NCBI GenBank assembly: GCA_038249115.1
Contig: JBBRWQ010000028.1
Location: 1 to 34,381, forward strand
Length of the DNA stretch: 34,381 nt
Reading direction: 5' to 3'
Origin: UBA4719 sp038249115
Lineage (GTDB): Bacteria; Actinomycetota; Actinomycetes; Actinomycetales; Dermatophilaceae
Below the pieces are notes generated by a model. That model was given only the letters and a program-made list of their open reading frames with translations. It had not been told where the DNA came from and ran no database searches. The stretch's first letter is position 1. Every line of letters begins with the position of its first letter. The position numbers were made by a program, and so were the translations under genes. This document shows, in pieces, positions 26,472-34,261 of the stretch.

Positions 26472-27527
26472 GTGAGCAGCGCTGAGTTCAGCAGGGGCAC
26501 CAGTTTTGCCGTTCGGGTGATCACGGCGGTCGCTGTGATCGCGCTGACAGCGACATCCATCGGGGGTTGCAGCAGCGACGCCAAGCCCAAGGGTGTCGCT
26601 GCGACCTCCACGACGACCGCCACCCAGACTGCGGTGCCGACGACGTCGCCAGTCGCAGCCCTGAATCCCCTCACCGGTCTCCCGGCATCTCTCACGGGGC
26701 CCGTGGTCGCGGTCAAGATCGATGACACGGCCGCCAGTCGCCCCTCGCTGGGCGTGGACAAGGCTGATGTGATCTACATCGAAGAGGTCGAGGGCGGACT
26801 GACGCGGATGGTGGCCGTGTTCGCCAGTGCCAAGCCCAAGGTCCTGGCGGTCCGCAGCATTCGTTCCAGCGACCCCGAGCTCCTGGGTCAGTACGGGCGC
26901 ATCGTCGTGGTCGCCAGTGGGGGCGGGCGCCCAGCTTTGCAGGTTCTGGACCGATCGGCTCTCCACAGCGTGATCAACGACCGCGGGCAGATGGGCTTCG
27001 TCCGCGACCACTCGCGTCCGGCGCCGTACAACCTGGTCTCAGACCTGGCCAAGGTGAGTGCCGCGGTCAAGGGGGACGGTGTTCGCAACGTGGGGTTCAC
27101 CTGGGCGGCCCGCGACCCACGGCTTGTCGGCGCCACGCTGGCCCCGACCGTGACTACCCGAGTGGGCTCCACGCGAGTGAGCTTTGTCTGGGACGCCAAG
27201 CTCGCCAGCTACGTTCGCACCATTGACGGCCGGCGACTCCTCACCGGCAGTGGCGATCCGGTCGCCAAACCCAACGTGCTCGTGCAGTTCTGCCAGGTCG
27301 TCGCCGACCGCACCGACCACGACGTCAACGGAAACCCCACGATGTTCACCAAGTCCATCGGCTCTGGTCGCGTCGTGCTGTTCCGCAACAACAGGCGGAT
27401 CGAAGGCACATGGTCGCGACCGAGCCTCAGCGCGCCCACGTCATTCACTGACGCCGCAGGCAAGCCCTTGCTGTTCGCTCCCGGCGGGACGTTCGTGGCG
27501 CTGGCGCGTCCCGGGGCTCCTGTCTGA
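26472..27527 (+). CDS. DUF3048 (YerB-like) lipoprotein
   Basis: A 351-residue exported lipoprotein. A short basic N-terminus and hydrophobic helix end in TSIGGC, a lipobox with lipid-carrying Cys33, followed by a Thr/Ala-rich linker (about 34-65). The DUF3048 region begins NPLTGLPASLTGPVVAVKIDD and continues with KADVIYIEEVEGGLTRMVAVF and VRSIRSSDPELL, typical of YerB-like proteins; the biochemical role is unknown. The GTG at 26472 is chosen because GGGAG lies four bases upstream and places the helix correctly; an ATG at 26448 would add eight residues. Its stop abuts the convergent serC stop with no gap. Confidence 0.88.
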   Translation: MSSAEFSRGTSFAVRVITAVAVIALTATSIGGCSSDAKPKGVAATSTTTATQTAVPTTSPVAALNPLTGLPASLTGPVVAVKIDDTAASRPSLGVDKADVIYIEEVEGGLTRMVAVFASAKPKVLAVRSIRSSDPELLGQYGRIVVVASGGGRPALQVLDRSALHSVINDRGQMGFVRDHSRPAPYNLVSDLAKVSAAVKGDGVRNVGFTWAARDPRLVGATLAPTVTTRVGSTRVSFVWDAKLASYVRTIDGRRLLTGSGDPVAKPNVLVQFCQVVADRTDHDVNGNPTMFTKSIGSGRVVLFRNNRRIEGTWSRPSLSAPTSFTDAAGKPLLFAPGGTFVALARPGAPV

Positions 27528-28673
27528 TCAGGCGATCTGACCGACGACGTACTCGATGCTCGCGATGAGCTTCGAGATGTCGTCCGGGTCGATGGCCGGG
27601 AACATCCCCACGCGCAGCTGGTTGCGCCCGAGCTTGCGATAGGGCTCCACGTCGAGGACTCCGTTGGCGCGCAGTACTGCGGCGACCGCGGCGGCGTCGA
27701 CCTCGTCGGCGAAGTCGATCGTGCCGACAACCAGAGAACGCGCGGACGGGTCCGCGACGAACGGCGAGGTGTATGCCGTGGCCTCGGCCCACTCATACAG
27801 TCGGCGGGAGCTGTCGGTGGTGCGGCTCACCGCCCAGTCCAGACCGCCCTTGCCGTTGATCCAGTCGATCTGGCTGGACAGCAGGGCCAGGGTCGAGACG
27901 GCAGGGGTGTTGTAGGTCTGGTTCAGCCTCGAGTTGGTGATCGCGGTCGGCAGGCTGAAGAAGTCGGGAACCCACCGGCCGGAGGAGGCGATCTCGTCCA
28001 CCCGGGCCAACGCGGCAGGGGAGAAGGCAGCCAGCCAGAGGCCACCATCGGAGGCGAAGCACTTCTGGGGCCCGAAGTAGTAGACGTCGCACTCAGCAAT
28101 GTTGACGGGCAGACCGCCGGCACCGGATGTGGCGTCGATCAGCACCAGCGCACCCTCGTCGGCGCCTTCGACCCGCTTCACTGGAGCCATGACGCCGGTC
28201 GAGGTCTCGTTGTGCGGCCAGGCGTAGACATCCACGCCTGCCTCGGCCACTGGCGTTGCCACGGTGCCCGGCGCGCCCTTGATGATCGTGGATTCGCCCA
28301 GGAACGGGGCCTTCTGGGTGACCGAGCCGAACTTGGCTGAGAACTCACCGAACGCCAGGTGCTGGGCGCGCTCACGGACCAGGCCGAACGCCGCGATGTC
28401 CCAGAAGGCGGTCGAACCACCGTTACCGAGGACGATCTCGTAGCCCTCGGGAAGGGTGAAGAGGTCGCCGAGACCTTCACGAACCTGGCCCACGAGGTTC
28501 CTGACCGGGGCCTGACGGTGAGAGGTTCCGAGGATCGAACGACCGAGCGAGGCCAGGTGATCGACCTGCTCGGGGCGGACCTTGCTGGGCCCGCAGCCGA
28601 ATCGGCCGTCCTGGGGCAGCAGGTCGGTGGGGATGGACAGGGTTGCGGGGCTGGTCACGGCTGGGTCAGTCAC
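27528..28673 (-). CDS. serC: Phosphoserine aminotransferase
   Basis: A 381-residue PLP enzyme of the mycobacterial SerC type. It converts 3-phosphohydroxypyruvate and glutamate to phosphoserine in serine synthesis. Landmarks are DGRFGCGPSKVRPEQ at the N-terminus, ILGTSHRQAPVRNLV, the substrate and phosphate region NGGSTAFWD, HNETSTGV, and the Schiff-base Lys204 in YYFGPQKCFASDGG. The GTG at 28673 has GAGGTGA about six bases upstream. It lies 84 bp downstream of the citrate synthase gene on the same strand. Its cofactor is made by the PdxH encoded nearby. Confidence 0.96.
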   Translation of the reverse strand: MTDPAVTSPATLSIPTDLLPQDGRFGCGPSKVRPEQVDHLASLGRSILGTSHRQAPVRNLVGQVREGLGDLFTLPEGYEIVLGNGGSTAFWDIAAFGLVRERAQHLAFGEFSAKFGSVTQKAPFLGESTIIKGAPGTVATPVAEAGVDVYAWPHNETSTGVMAPVKRVEGADEGALVLIDATSGAGGLPVNIAECDVYYFGPQKCFASDGGLWLAAFSPAALARVDEIASSGRWVPDFFSLPTAITNSRLNQTYNTPAVSTLALLSSQIDWINGKGGLDWAVSRTTDSSRRLYEWAEATAYTSPFVADPSARSLVVGTIDFADEVDAAAVAAVLRANGVLDVEPYRKLGRNQLRVGMFPAIDPDDISKLIASIEYVVGQIA

Positions 28674-28757
28674 GAGTAGTCACCTCGGGGTGAGAGCGGC
28701 GGGCAAGGAACCCGACCCGGCACCGTTGGCAGATCGTTGGGTCGCCAGTCTGTCAGA

Positions 28758-29879
28758 TCAGCTCGCGCGACCCGACGAGACCGCGTCGGTCCAGCCCTTC
28801 ACGTCCTCAGGACCGCGTGGCCCCTCGCCGATGTAGCGCGCGGACGGGCGAACGAGACGACCGGTGCGTTTCTGCTCGAGCACGTGCGCTGACCAGCCGG
28901 CTGTTCGCGCACAGGTGAACATCGGCGTGAACATCGCGGCCGGGACCTCGGCGAAGTCGAGCAGGACGGCAGCCCAGAACTCGACGTTCGTGGCCAGGAC
29001 CCGGTCCGGGCGACGGGCGTGGAGCTCGTCGAGCGCGGCCTTCTCCAGAGCCGCCGCGACCTCGAAGCGCGGTGCGCCCAGACGCTCGGCAGCAGCCCGC
29101 AGAACGCGCGCGCGAGGGTCCTCTGCGCGATACACGCGGTGCCCGAAGCCCATGAGACGGTCGCCCTTGTCGAGCACGCCCCTGACGTATGCCGTGGCGT
29201 CGCCGGTCCGCTCGACACCCTCGATCATGTGCAGGACACGGGAGGGCGCTCCACCGTGCAGCGGGCCGCTGATGGCGCCCACAGCTCCGGACAGACAGGC
29301 TGCGACGTCGGCTCCGGTGGAGGCGATGACGCGTGCCGTGAACGTCGACGCGTTCATCCCGTGTTCGGCGGCGGAGACCCAGTAGGCGTCCACGGCCTCG
29401 ACGTGACGGGGGTCAGGCTCGCCGCGCCAGCGGATCATGAATCGTTCGACGATGGAGTGCGCCTTGTCCACCTCGCTTTGAGGAACCATCGGGTGGTCCT
29501 GACCGCGGGCGGACTGCGCGATGAATGACAGGGCCATCACAGAAGCGCGGGCCAGGTCCTCGCGCACCTGCTCAGCGTCGATGTCCAGCATCGGCTGGAA
29601 TCCCCAGACCGGGGCGAGCTGGGCCAGGGCGCTCTGGACGTCGACGCGCACGTCACCGGTGTGTACCGGGAGCGGGAACGGCTCGGCCGGCGGCAGGCCC
29701 GGGTTGAACTCGTTGTCGACCAGAAGGCCCCAGACATGACCGAAGGGCACGCGCCCGACCAAATCGTTGATGTTCACGCCGCGGTAGCGCAGCGAGCCAC
29801 CCTCTTTGTCGGGTTCGGCGATCTCGGACTCGAAGGCAATGACGCCCTCGAGGCCTGGCCTGAAGTCACTGTCGTTCAT
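28758..29879 (-). CDS. Citrate synthase (CitA/citrate synthase 2 type)
   Basis: A 373-residue citrate synthase condensing oxaloacetate and acetyl-CoA. Catalytic histidines are recognisable in SAAEHGMNASTF and GPLHGGAP, and the substrate-binding GFGHRVYRAEDPRA is intact. The C-terminal FTPMFTCARTAGWSAHVLEQ and LVRPSARYIG match the family. The N-terminus GLEGVIAFESEIAEPDKEGGSLRYRG is of the compact actinobacterial citrate synthase 2 type, which is also 373 residues in M. tuberculosis, from memory. GGGAGAGG lies about eight bases before the ATG, with a CACAAT -10-like element further up. Another citrate synthase elsewhere may exist, so its share of TCA flux is unknown. Confidence 0.94.
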   Translation of the reverse strand: MNDSDFRPGLEGVIAFESEIAEPDKEGGSLRYRGVNINDLVGRVPFGHVWGLLVDNEFNPGLPPAEPFPLPVHTGDVRVDVQSALAQLAPVWGFQPMLDIDAEQVREDLARASVMALSFIAQSARGQDHPMVPQSEVDKAHSIVERFMIRWRGEPDPRHVEAVDAYWVSAAEHGMNASTFTARVIASTGADVAACLSGAVGAISGPLHGGAPSRVLHMIEGVERTGDATAYVRGVLDKGDRLMGFGHRVYRAEDPRARVLRAAAERLGAPRFEVAAALEKAALDELHARRPDRVLATNVEFWAAVLLDFAEVPAAMFTPMFTCARTAGWSAHVLEQKRTGRLVRPSARYIGEGPRGPEDVKGWTDAVSSGRAS

Positions 29880-29994
29880 GAATAGACCCTCTCCCGGGCG
29901 GCGTCGTTGCCGGACCGCTGACCATTGTGCCCCCGTCCGGCCTCGAGGGTGGGCCCGCGGCGGGTATGACGCCCTGGGTCCCGCGCCCTAGGTG

Positions 29995-30372
29995 CTACTT
30001 GTTGCGGCGAATTGCCTTGAGAGGGTTGGGTTTCGGGCGCAGATCGATTGTCGGGCGGATGCGTTTGGTCAGGTCGTAACCCTGGACGAGCTGCGTCAGC
30101 GGAGTCGCGACACCCGGGTGGCTGGCAATCGGCTCACTGCCGTTGAAGACGACCCAGACCTGGACGTCGCCCTCCCACACGGGCATCGCCGAGCCGTCCA
30201 TCAGCCCCTCCGCGTGGGCGAGCGCCTGCTTACGAGCCGTGAGCTTGCCCAGCTGCTTCTGGGCGAACTCCTTGGCTGGCTCCTTGCCGTGCTTGATCGC
30301 CTCATACGCCACCGGGCCGTACTTGACCCCCAGCTTGACGACATTGGTCAGTGCTCTTGCCTTGCCCGGCAT
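29995..30372 (-). CDS. Conserved hypothetical protein, 125 aa
   Basis: I do not recognise a named family. The protein is soluble and basic. The first 60 residues look helical and lysine-rich (VKYGPVAYEAIKHGKEPAKEFAQKQ and so on). The second half is predicted beta (WEGDVQVWVVFNGSEPIASHP), then a basic tail RPKPNPLKAIRRNK. GAGGG lies five bases before the ATG. It is divergent from pdxH across 47 bp with overlapping -10 elements. Codon use is like its neighbours, so I consider it a real gene. Confidence 0.75.
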   Translation of the reverse strand: MPGKARALTNVVKLGVKYGPVAYEAIKHGKEPAKEFAQKQLGKLTARKQALAHAEGLMDGSAMPVWEGDVQVWVVFNGSEPIASHPGVATPLTQLVQGYDLTKRIRPTIDLRPKPNPLKAIRRNK

Positions 30373-30403
30373 GGTGCCCTCGCTCTCACGTGTCAGTTCG
30401 GCC

Positions 30404-30413
30404 AGCCTAATCT
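30404..30413. promoter_or_regulatory. Overlapping divergent -10 elements (pdxH and hypothetical gene)
   Basis: TAATCT on the plus strand (30408-30413) lies six bases before the pdxH ATG. TAGGCT on the minus strand (30409-30404) faces the hypothetical gene. The two hexamers share two bases, so both promoters cannot be occupied at once. Confidence 0.45.
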
Positions 30414-30419
30414 CGTCGC

Positions 30420-31100
30420 ATGAGCGATGCGCTGCGCCGCGAGTACTCCGGCGAGGGTCTGACCGAGTCCGAGCTGGCCGCCACCCCGTGGGAGCAGGCG
30501 CGGTTGTGGGTGGATGACGCGGTCTATCGCTCTGCCGAGCGCGGCGACGTGCCCGAGCCGCTGGCCATGTCGCTGGCCACAGTCGATGCGGATGGGCGAG
30601 CGGACGCCCGCACGGTCCTCATGCGCTTCTTCGACCCAGCAGGGCCCGGCTTCGTCACGAACCTTGAGTCGGCCAAAGGCGCTCAGATTGCAGGCAATCC
30701 GGCGGTTGCCGCCGCTCTGGTCTGGCCAGGGATGTATCGCGCCATCCGCTTCCGCGGGACCGCCAACCAGCTCGGCCGAGGCGAGGTCGAGCGTTACTTC
30801 GGCGAGCGCCCCTGGGGCTCGCGGATCAGTGCGTGGGCCTCGCGGCAGTCGCAGGTGGTCGAGGGCCGGTCCGGACTGGAGGAGGCCTTCGCGCGGTATG
30901 CCGCCCGGTGGCCCGACCTGGGTGGCCTCACCGACGTGCCCGTCCCCGACTTCTGGGGCGGGTACCGGATCACCTGCGACGAGGTCGAGTTCTGGGCCGG
31001 GCGGAGGAACCGGCTGCACGACCGGCTGGTCTTCGCCCGGGTCCGCGATGGCTTGCTCGACGATGCCGGGGCCTGGCGACGTGAGCGGCGCCAACCGTAA
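30420..31100 (+). CDS. pdxH: Pyridoxine/pyridoxamine 5'-phosphate oxidase
   Basis: A 226-residue FMN enzyme that oxidises PNP or PMP to pyridoxal phosphate. Landmarks are MSLATVDADGRADARTVLMRFFDPAGPGFVTNLESAKG (FMN-binding barrel), AALVWPGMYRAIRFRGTA, WASRQSQVV, and the C-terminal dimerisation/active-site region FWGGYRITCDEVEFWAGRRNRLHDRL. The ATG at 30420 lies six bases after a TAATCT -10 with no Shine-Dalgarno, so the message is probably leaderless. The neighbouring SerC and threonine-aldolase-like enzymes both use its product. Confidence 0.95.
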   Translation: MSDALRREYSGEGLTESELAATPWEQARLWVDDAVYRSAERGDVPEPLAMSLATVDADGRADARTVLMRFFDPAGPGFVTNLESAKGAQIAGNPAVAAALVWPGMYRAIRFRGTANQLGRGEVERYFGERPWGSRISAWASRQSQVVEGRSGLEEAFARYAARWPDLGGLTDVPVPDFWGGYRITCDEVEFWAGRRNRLHDRLVFARVRDGLLDDAGAWRRERRQP

Positions 31101-31236
31101 TACCCCCTTGCCATCCGCGCCGTCATGGCGACGCCGAGGGGTGAAAGTAGGGGCCGGCGCAGGTGCACGTGTGACGATGCCTCGCCGATGGAGAAAGCGC
31201 GTGCGCAGGAGTCGTCGACCGGCGAGGATGTGAGCC

Positions 31237-32358
31237 ATGACTGAACCGGAGCAGGCACCGTCCGTGGCCGAGCGACGGCGCCTCGCGACTCCGGGTGTCG
31301 AGCGACATCTCACGGGCCGGCATCCTGTGTCGCCGCAGGACGAGCTGCGCAGCATCATCACTGAGCTCGACCGCTCCCACGACGGGACAGCTGCGACGTG
31401 GGACCGCTACGGCGAGGACGGTCCGGTCGCCGCCCTGGAGAGCCAGGTCGCCGAGGTCCTCGGCAAGCCGGCAGCGGTCATGTTCCCGAGCGGCACCATG
31501 GCGCAGCAGTCGGTGCTTCGGGTCTGGAGCGATCGGCACGGGAGCCGGCGGATCGCCATACCTGCGTTGTCCCATCTGTTGCACCATGAGCAAGACGGCC
31601 CACGGCTGCTCAACGGTTTCGAGTGGGCCCTGCTGACCACGGGGGCCGTCATCCCGACTGTCGAGCACCTCGCGGCCATCCCGGGGCGGCTCGGTGCGGC
31701 TCTGCTGGAGCTGCCGCTGCGCGACGCGGGATACCTGCTGCCGTCATGGGAGGAGCTCGAGGCGTTCTCGCGCGCCTGCCGTGATCGCGGCGTGCCCCTG
31801 CACCTGGACGGCGCCCGGATCTGGGAGTCCGCCCCGTACCTCGGACACAGCCCCGCGGAGATTGCTGGGCTTGCGGATACGGTCTACGTCTCGTTCTACA
31901 AAGGTCTGCGCGGGCTGGCCGGTGCGGCGGTTGCCGGGCCCGAGGACGTCATCGCAGAGGTGAGGCTCTGGCGTAGCCGTCACGGGGGCACGCTGTGGAC
32001 GATGCTCCCCAATGCCGTGTCCGCCATGCGTGGGCTCTCCGACGAGCTGCCCCGTATGGCCGAGTACCACGAGCGTGCTCTAGAGATGGCAAAACTGTTG
32101 AACACCAAGGGTATCCGCACCTTCCCCGAGCGTCCGCAGTGCAACGCCTTCCGCCTGTTCGTCGAGGCTCCCGGCGACGTGGTGGCCGAACGGGTCGTCA
32201 CCGTGATGGAACGCGAGCACCTGGCGGTGACTCCTCCGTGGGGGGACTCCGATGACGTCCCCGGTTGGTCGTGGACCGAGTTCACGGTCGGCCCGGCCAC
32301 GATGGAGTGGTCGCCGGAGGAAGCGGTCGACCTTCTGGTTCGGGTCCTGCTCGGCTGA
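31237..32358 (+). CDS. PLP-dependent beta-eliminating lyase / threonine aldolase-like
   Basis: A 373-residue fold-type I PLP enzyme of the threonine aldolase group. Parts seen are GEDGPVAALESQVAEVLGKPAAVMFPSGTMAQ (cofactor phosphate region), HLLHHEQDGP, PLHLDGARIWESAPY with the Asp that pairs with the pyridine nitrogen, and SFYKGLRG with Schiff-base Lys222. It probably splits a beta-hydroxy amino acid such as threonine to glycine and an aldehyde; exact substrate and stereochemistry are not readable. The ATG at 31237 has GAGGATG shortly upstream. The 136-bp gap after pdxH has no clear terminator, so co-transcription is possible. A strongly structured element begins at its stop codon. Confidence 0.9.
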   Translation: MTEPEQAPSVAERRRLATPGVERHLTGRHPVSPQDELRSIITELDRSHDGTAATWDRYGEDGPVAALESQVAEVLGKPAAVMFPSGTMAQQSVLRVWSDRHGSRRIAIPALSHLLHHEQDGPRLLNGFEWALLTTGAVIPTVEHLAAIPGRLGAALLELPLRDAGYLLPSWEELEAFSRACRDRGVPLHLDGARIWESAPYLGHSPAEIAGLADTVYVSFYKGLRGLAGAAVAGPEDVIAEVRLWRSRHGGTLWTMLPNAVSAMRGLSDELPRMAEYHERALEMAKLLNTKGIRTFPERPQCNAFRLFVEAPGDVVAERVVTVMEREHLAVTPPWGDSDDVPGWSWTEFTVGPATMEWSPEEAVDLLVRVLLG

Positions 32359-32551
32359 GTAGAGAGGCATGGAACAGCCCGTGAGTCCAGGGCTCTCGCT
32401 CTGGCGTGCGACGGACGAATCGCACCTGCTCACGGGCTGCGGTGACTGCGTGGATTGCGGTCACCCCTGCCGTCCCTGCTCTGGCACACCGAAAGGAGGC
32501 CAGGAACGGGCTGGGCTAACGCTCAGCCACCTCACGCGTCCGTTTGTTTTT
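32353..32551 (+). ncRNA. Candidate structured RNA (three-way junction, GNRA hairpin, T-rich end)
   Basis: This covers most of the 309-bp gap after the threonine-aldolase-like gene. An 11-bp stem CAGCCCGTGAG/CTCACGGGCTG (32375-32385/32429-32439) encloses two hairpins: CCAGGGC-TCTC-GCTCTGG (32387-32404) and GTGCGA-N8-TCGCAC (32406-32425). Next come GGTGAC...GTCACC (32441-32465, extendable to 10 bp), CTGGC...GCCAG capped by CC-GAAA-GG (32481-32503), and GGCTGGGC-TAAC-GCTCAGCC (32509-32528). The last arm can instead pair with GGCTGAG at 32353-32359. GTTTGTTTTTC ends it. I match it to no known family. Confidence 0.5.
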
Positions 32552-32667
32552 CACTAGGCGGACCACCTCCCTTCTCGTGTCCGTCAACGGTAATTGAGCG
32601 GATCGGCTCTCGCAATGACTTTGTCCGCGATGTGAACAGGCCACCGTCGGGCCTGAGCGAGCGCGGC
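32552..32667. other. Remainder of gap: small hairpin and anti-SD-like sequence
   Basis: CAGGCC-N7-GGCCTG (32637-32655) forms a hairpin just after the stop of the minus-strand gene and may terminate it. GGACCACCTCCCTTCT (32560-32575) resembles the 3' end of 16S rRNA on the plus strand, probably by chance. I see no gene here. Confidence 0.35.
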
Positions 32668-33387
32668 TCAGAGCGGGCGGACCTTCCCGGCATCCACCGA
32701 GATCCACACGGCCTCCGCCTGGGCGAGAAGGCGACCATCGGCGGCATACAGGCAGGTCCCGCTGTAGAACTTGCGCCCCTCATACCGACGCGGCCAGGCC
32801 ATCACGACATGGGGCTCCCCGACCGCCGGAAGCTCACGTACAGCTGCCGTCATCGTCCCCAGCACGATCTCGCGTTGAGCGATGCCGGACGCCCAGGCGC
32901 CGGGGCAGTCCAGTGCTGCCCAGACCAGCTCGGGGGTCGACTCGCGCGGCGTCCAGGCGGCCGCGCGCAGGTGCTCGTGTCCGGCCAGCAGACCGGTGTG
33001 CAGGCACAGTGCGTCGGCGGGGTCGCGGCCGGTGCCGCAGGTGAAACAGGTGGGGAAGGGATGAGAAAGCAGGCCCTCGTATGCCGGCCCTGCCGCCTCC
33101 GCCTGGGCATAGGTCACCGGCGTGGGTAGCTCGTCGGGGTCGAGGGACTCCGCCGGAAAGGCTTGCGCCACCAACGTCTGGCCATCCCTGATCTCGACCG
33201 TGTCGTCGTCCCCGTGTGAGATCACCATCTCCGTGTCCAGTGGTGGGGGCGTGCGCAGGCGAACCGTGACCGTGCCACCCTCCAGCGCCCCGTTCACGAG
33301 CTGGGCCAGGTGGCCGCTAGTCCATCCGCCGTTGCCAGACATGGGCGGACCGCAGAAGCGTGCTGGCACGACAAACGACTCGGTCAT
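32668..33387 (-). CDS. Thioesterase-like (possible double hotdog) protein
   Basis: A 239-residue soluble protein. The pattern of an N-terminal PARFCGPPMSGNGGWTSGHLAQLV segment, a first beta-rich half (VTVRLRTPPPLDTEMVI), and a second half with WAALDCPGAWA and ending GTCLYAADGRLLAQAEAVWISVD suggests two hotdog repeats of the thioesterase superfamily. No catalytic residue can be named with confidence. An unusual CFTCGTGRDPADALCLH segment near residues 113-130 has three Cys and a His between the halves. The ATG at 33387 lacks a clear ribosome binding site. It is divergent from the ideR-like gene across 68 bp. Confidence 0.6.
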   Translation of the reverse strand: MTESFVVPARFCGPPMSGNGGWTSGHLAQLVNGALEGGTVTVRLRTPPPLDTEMVISHGDDDTVEIRDGQTLVAQAFPAESLDPDELPTPVTYAQAEAAGPAYEGLLSHPFPTCFTCGTGRDPADALCLHTGLLAGHEHLRAAAWTPRESTPELVWAALDCPGAWASGIAQREIVLGTMTAAVRELPAVGEPHVVMAWPRRYEGRKFYSGTCLYAADGRLLAQAEAVWISVDAGKVRPL

Positions 33388-33455
33388 GAGGACGAACTTT
33401 CGCCAGCAGGTGTCGAACAGGTCAATGCTTCGCTCATGAGTGAGAGGCTATGCTC

Positions 33456-34187
33456 GTGACCGACTTGATTGACACCACAGAGATGTACCTCCGGACGATC
33501 TTCGAGCTCGAGGAGGAGGGCATCCCCCCTTTGCGCGCGCGCATCGCCGAGCGTCTTGGCCACTCGGGTCCCACGGTCTCCCAGACCGTGGCCCGGATGG
33601 AACGTGACGGCCTGCTCACCCTTGCCGGCGACCGGCACCTTGAGCTGTCTGACCTGGGACGCCAGACTGCGACCCGGGTCATGCGCAAGCATCGACTTGC
33701 TGAGCGTCTGCTGCAGGATGTCATCGGTCTCGAGTGGGAGTTCGTCCACGACGAGGCATGCCGGTGGGAGCACGTGATCAGCGAGCGGGTCGAGCGCAAG
33801 ATCCTGGCGCTGATCGGCGAGCACCGCGAGAGCCCCTACGGCAACCCGATCCCGGGACTCGACGAGCTGGGGGAGCCACTGAACGAGGAATTTCGGCGTG
33901 GGGTGGCCAACCTGGTCGAGCTCGCCGTCGATGGGCCGGTCGTCGTGACCGTGCGCCGGATCGGCGAACCCGCCCAGGTCGAGCCCGAGGCGCTGAACCT
34001 CCTGACCCAGGCCGGTCTGATGCCCGGGCGGCGTGTTCGCGTACGCCGGGAGGATGGCCGGATCGTGGTCGTGCGCGAGGGCGCCCCGGAGGTGTCCGGG
34101 GTCTCGCTGCCCGATGACGTCGCCGCTCACGTGTTTGCGGACTCGCCTGAGGCTCCCGTCCTTGGTGAGGTCTTGGACTTTCCGTGA
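33456..34187 (+). CDS. ideR: DtxR/IdeR-family iron-dependent repressor
   Basis: A 243-residue metalloregulator that with Fe2+ binds iron boxes and represses iron uptake genes. The N-terminal winged helix starts DTTEMYLRTIFELEEEG and carries the recognition helix SGPTVSQTVARMERDGLL. All metal ligands of IdeR are recognisable: Met in TTEMYL, His/Glu in RKHRLAERLL, and His, Cys, Glu and His in HDEACRWEH. A C-terminal SH3-like domain is present, as in full-length IdeR. The GTG at 33456 is chosen because GAGAGG lies eight bases upstream and the protein then aligns residue for residue with IdeR; an ATG at 33450 is only two bases from that site. No iron box is visible in its own upstream region. Confidence 0.93.
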   Translation: MTDLIDTTEMYLRTIFELEEEGIPPLRARIAERLGHSGPTVSQTVARMERDGLLTLAGDRHLELSDLGRQTATRVMRKHRLAERLLQDVIGLEWEFVHDEACRWEHVISERVERKILALIGEHRESPYGNPIPGLDELGEPLNEEFRRGVANLVELAVDGPVVVTVRRIGEPAQVEPEALNLLTQAGLMPGRRVRVRREDGRIVVVREGAPEVSGVSLPDDVAAHVFADSPEAPVLGEVLDFP

Positions 34188-34225
34188 CCTGAACGTGACA
34201 TAGCCACATCCCATGTGTACCGTGG

Positions 34226-34255
34226 AAGCACTCCATCCGGCCGGGTGGAGTGCTT
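34226..34255 (+). terminator. Strong hairpin after the ideR-like gene
   Basis: AAGCACTCCA (34226-34235) pairs perfectly with TGGAGTGCTT (34246-34255). Inner TCC-GGCC-GGG extends it to 13 bp with a GGCC loop. There is no T-run. It lies 38 bp after the ideR-like stop and just before the riboswitch, so it separates the two transcription units. Confidence 0.7.
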
Positions 34256-34261
34256 GATGCG

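Noticed and set aside
31177..31233. An 18-codon arginine-rich ORF (starting MPRRWRKR) just before the threonine-aldolase-like gene
   Set aside because: Its stop sits four bases before the next start, but it has no Shine-Dalgarno and arginine-rich short frames arise easily in this base composition. It is possibly a leader peptide, but unsupported.
32481..32503. Similarity of the GAAA-capped hairpin to the SRP RNA apical domain
   Set aside because: The conserved SRP sequence around the GGAA loop and the AGCAG internal loop is not present.
32516..32575. A 12- to 16-codon minus-strand peptide (starting at GTG, containing KNKRTREVAER) with an upstream AGGGAGG
   Set aside because: It runs into the structured element and leads to no downstream gene on that strand. 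The spacing of the ribosome binding site is poor.
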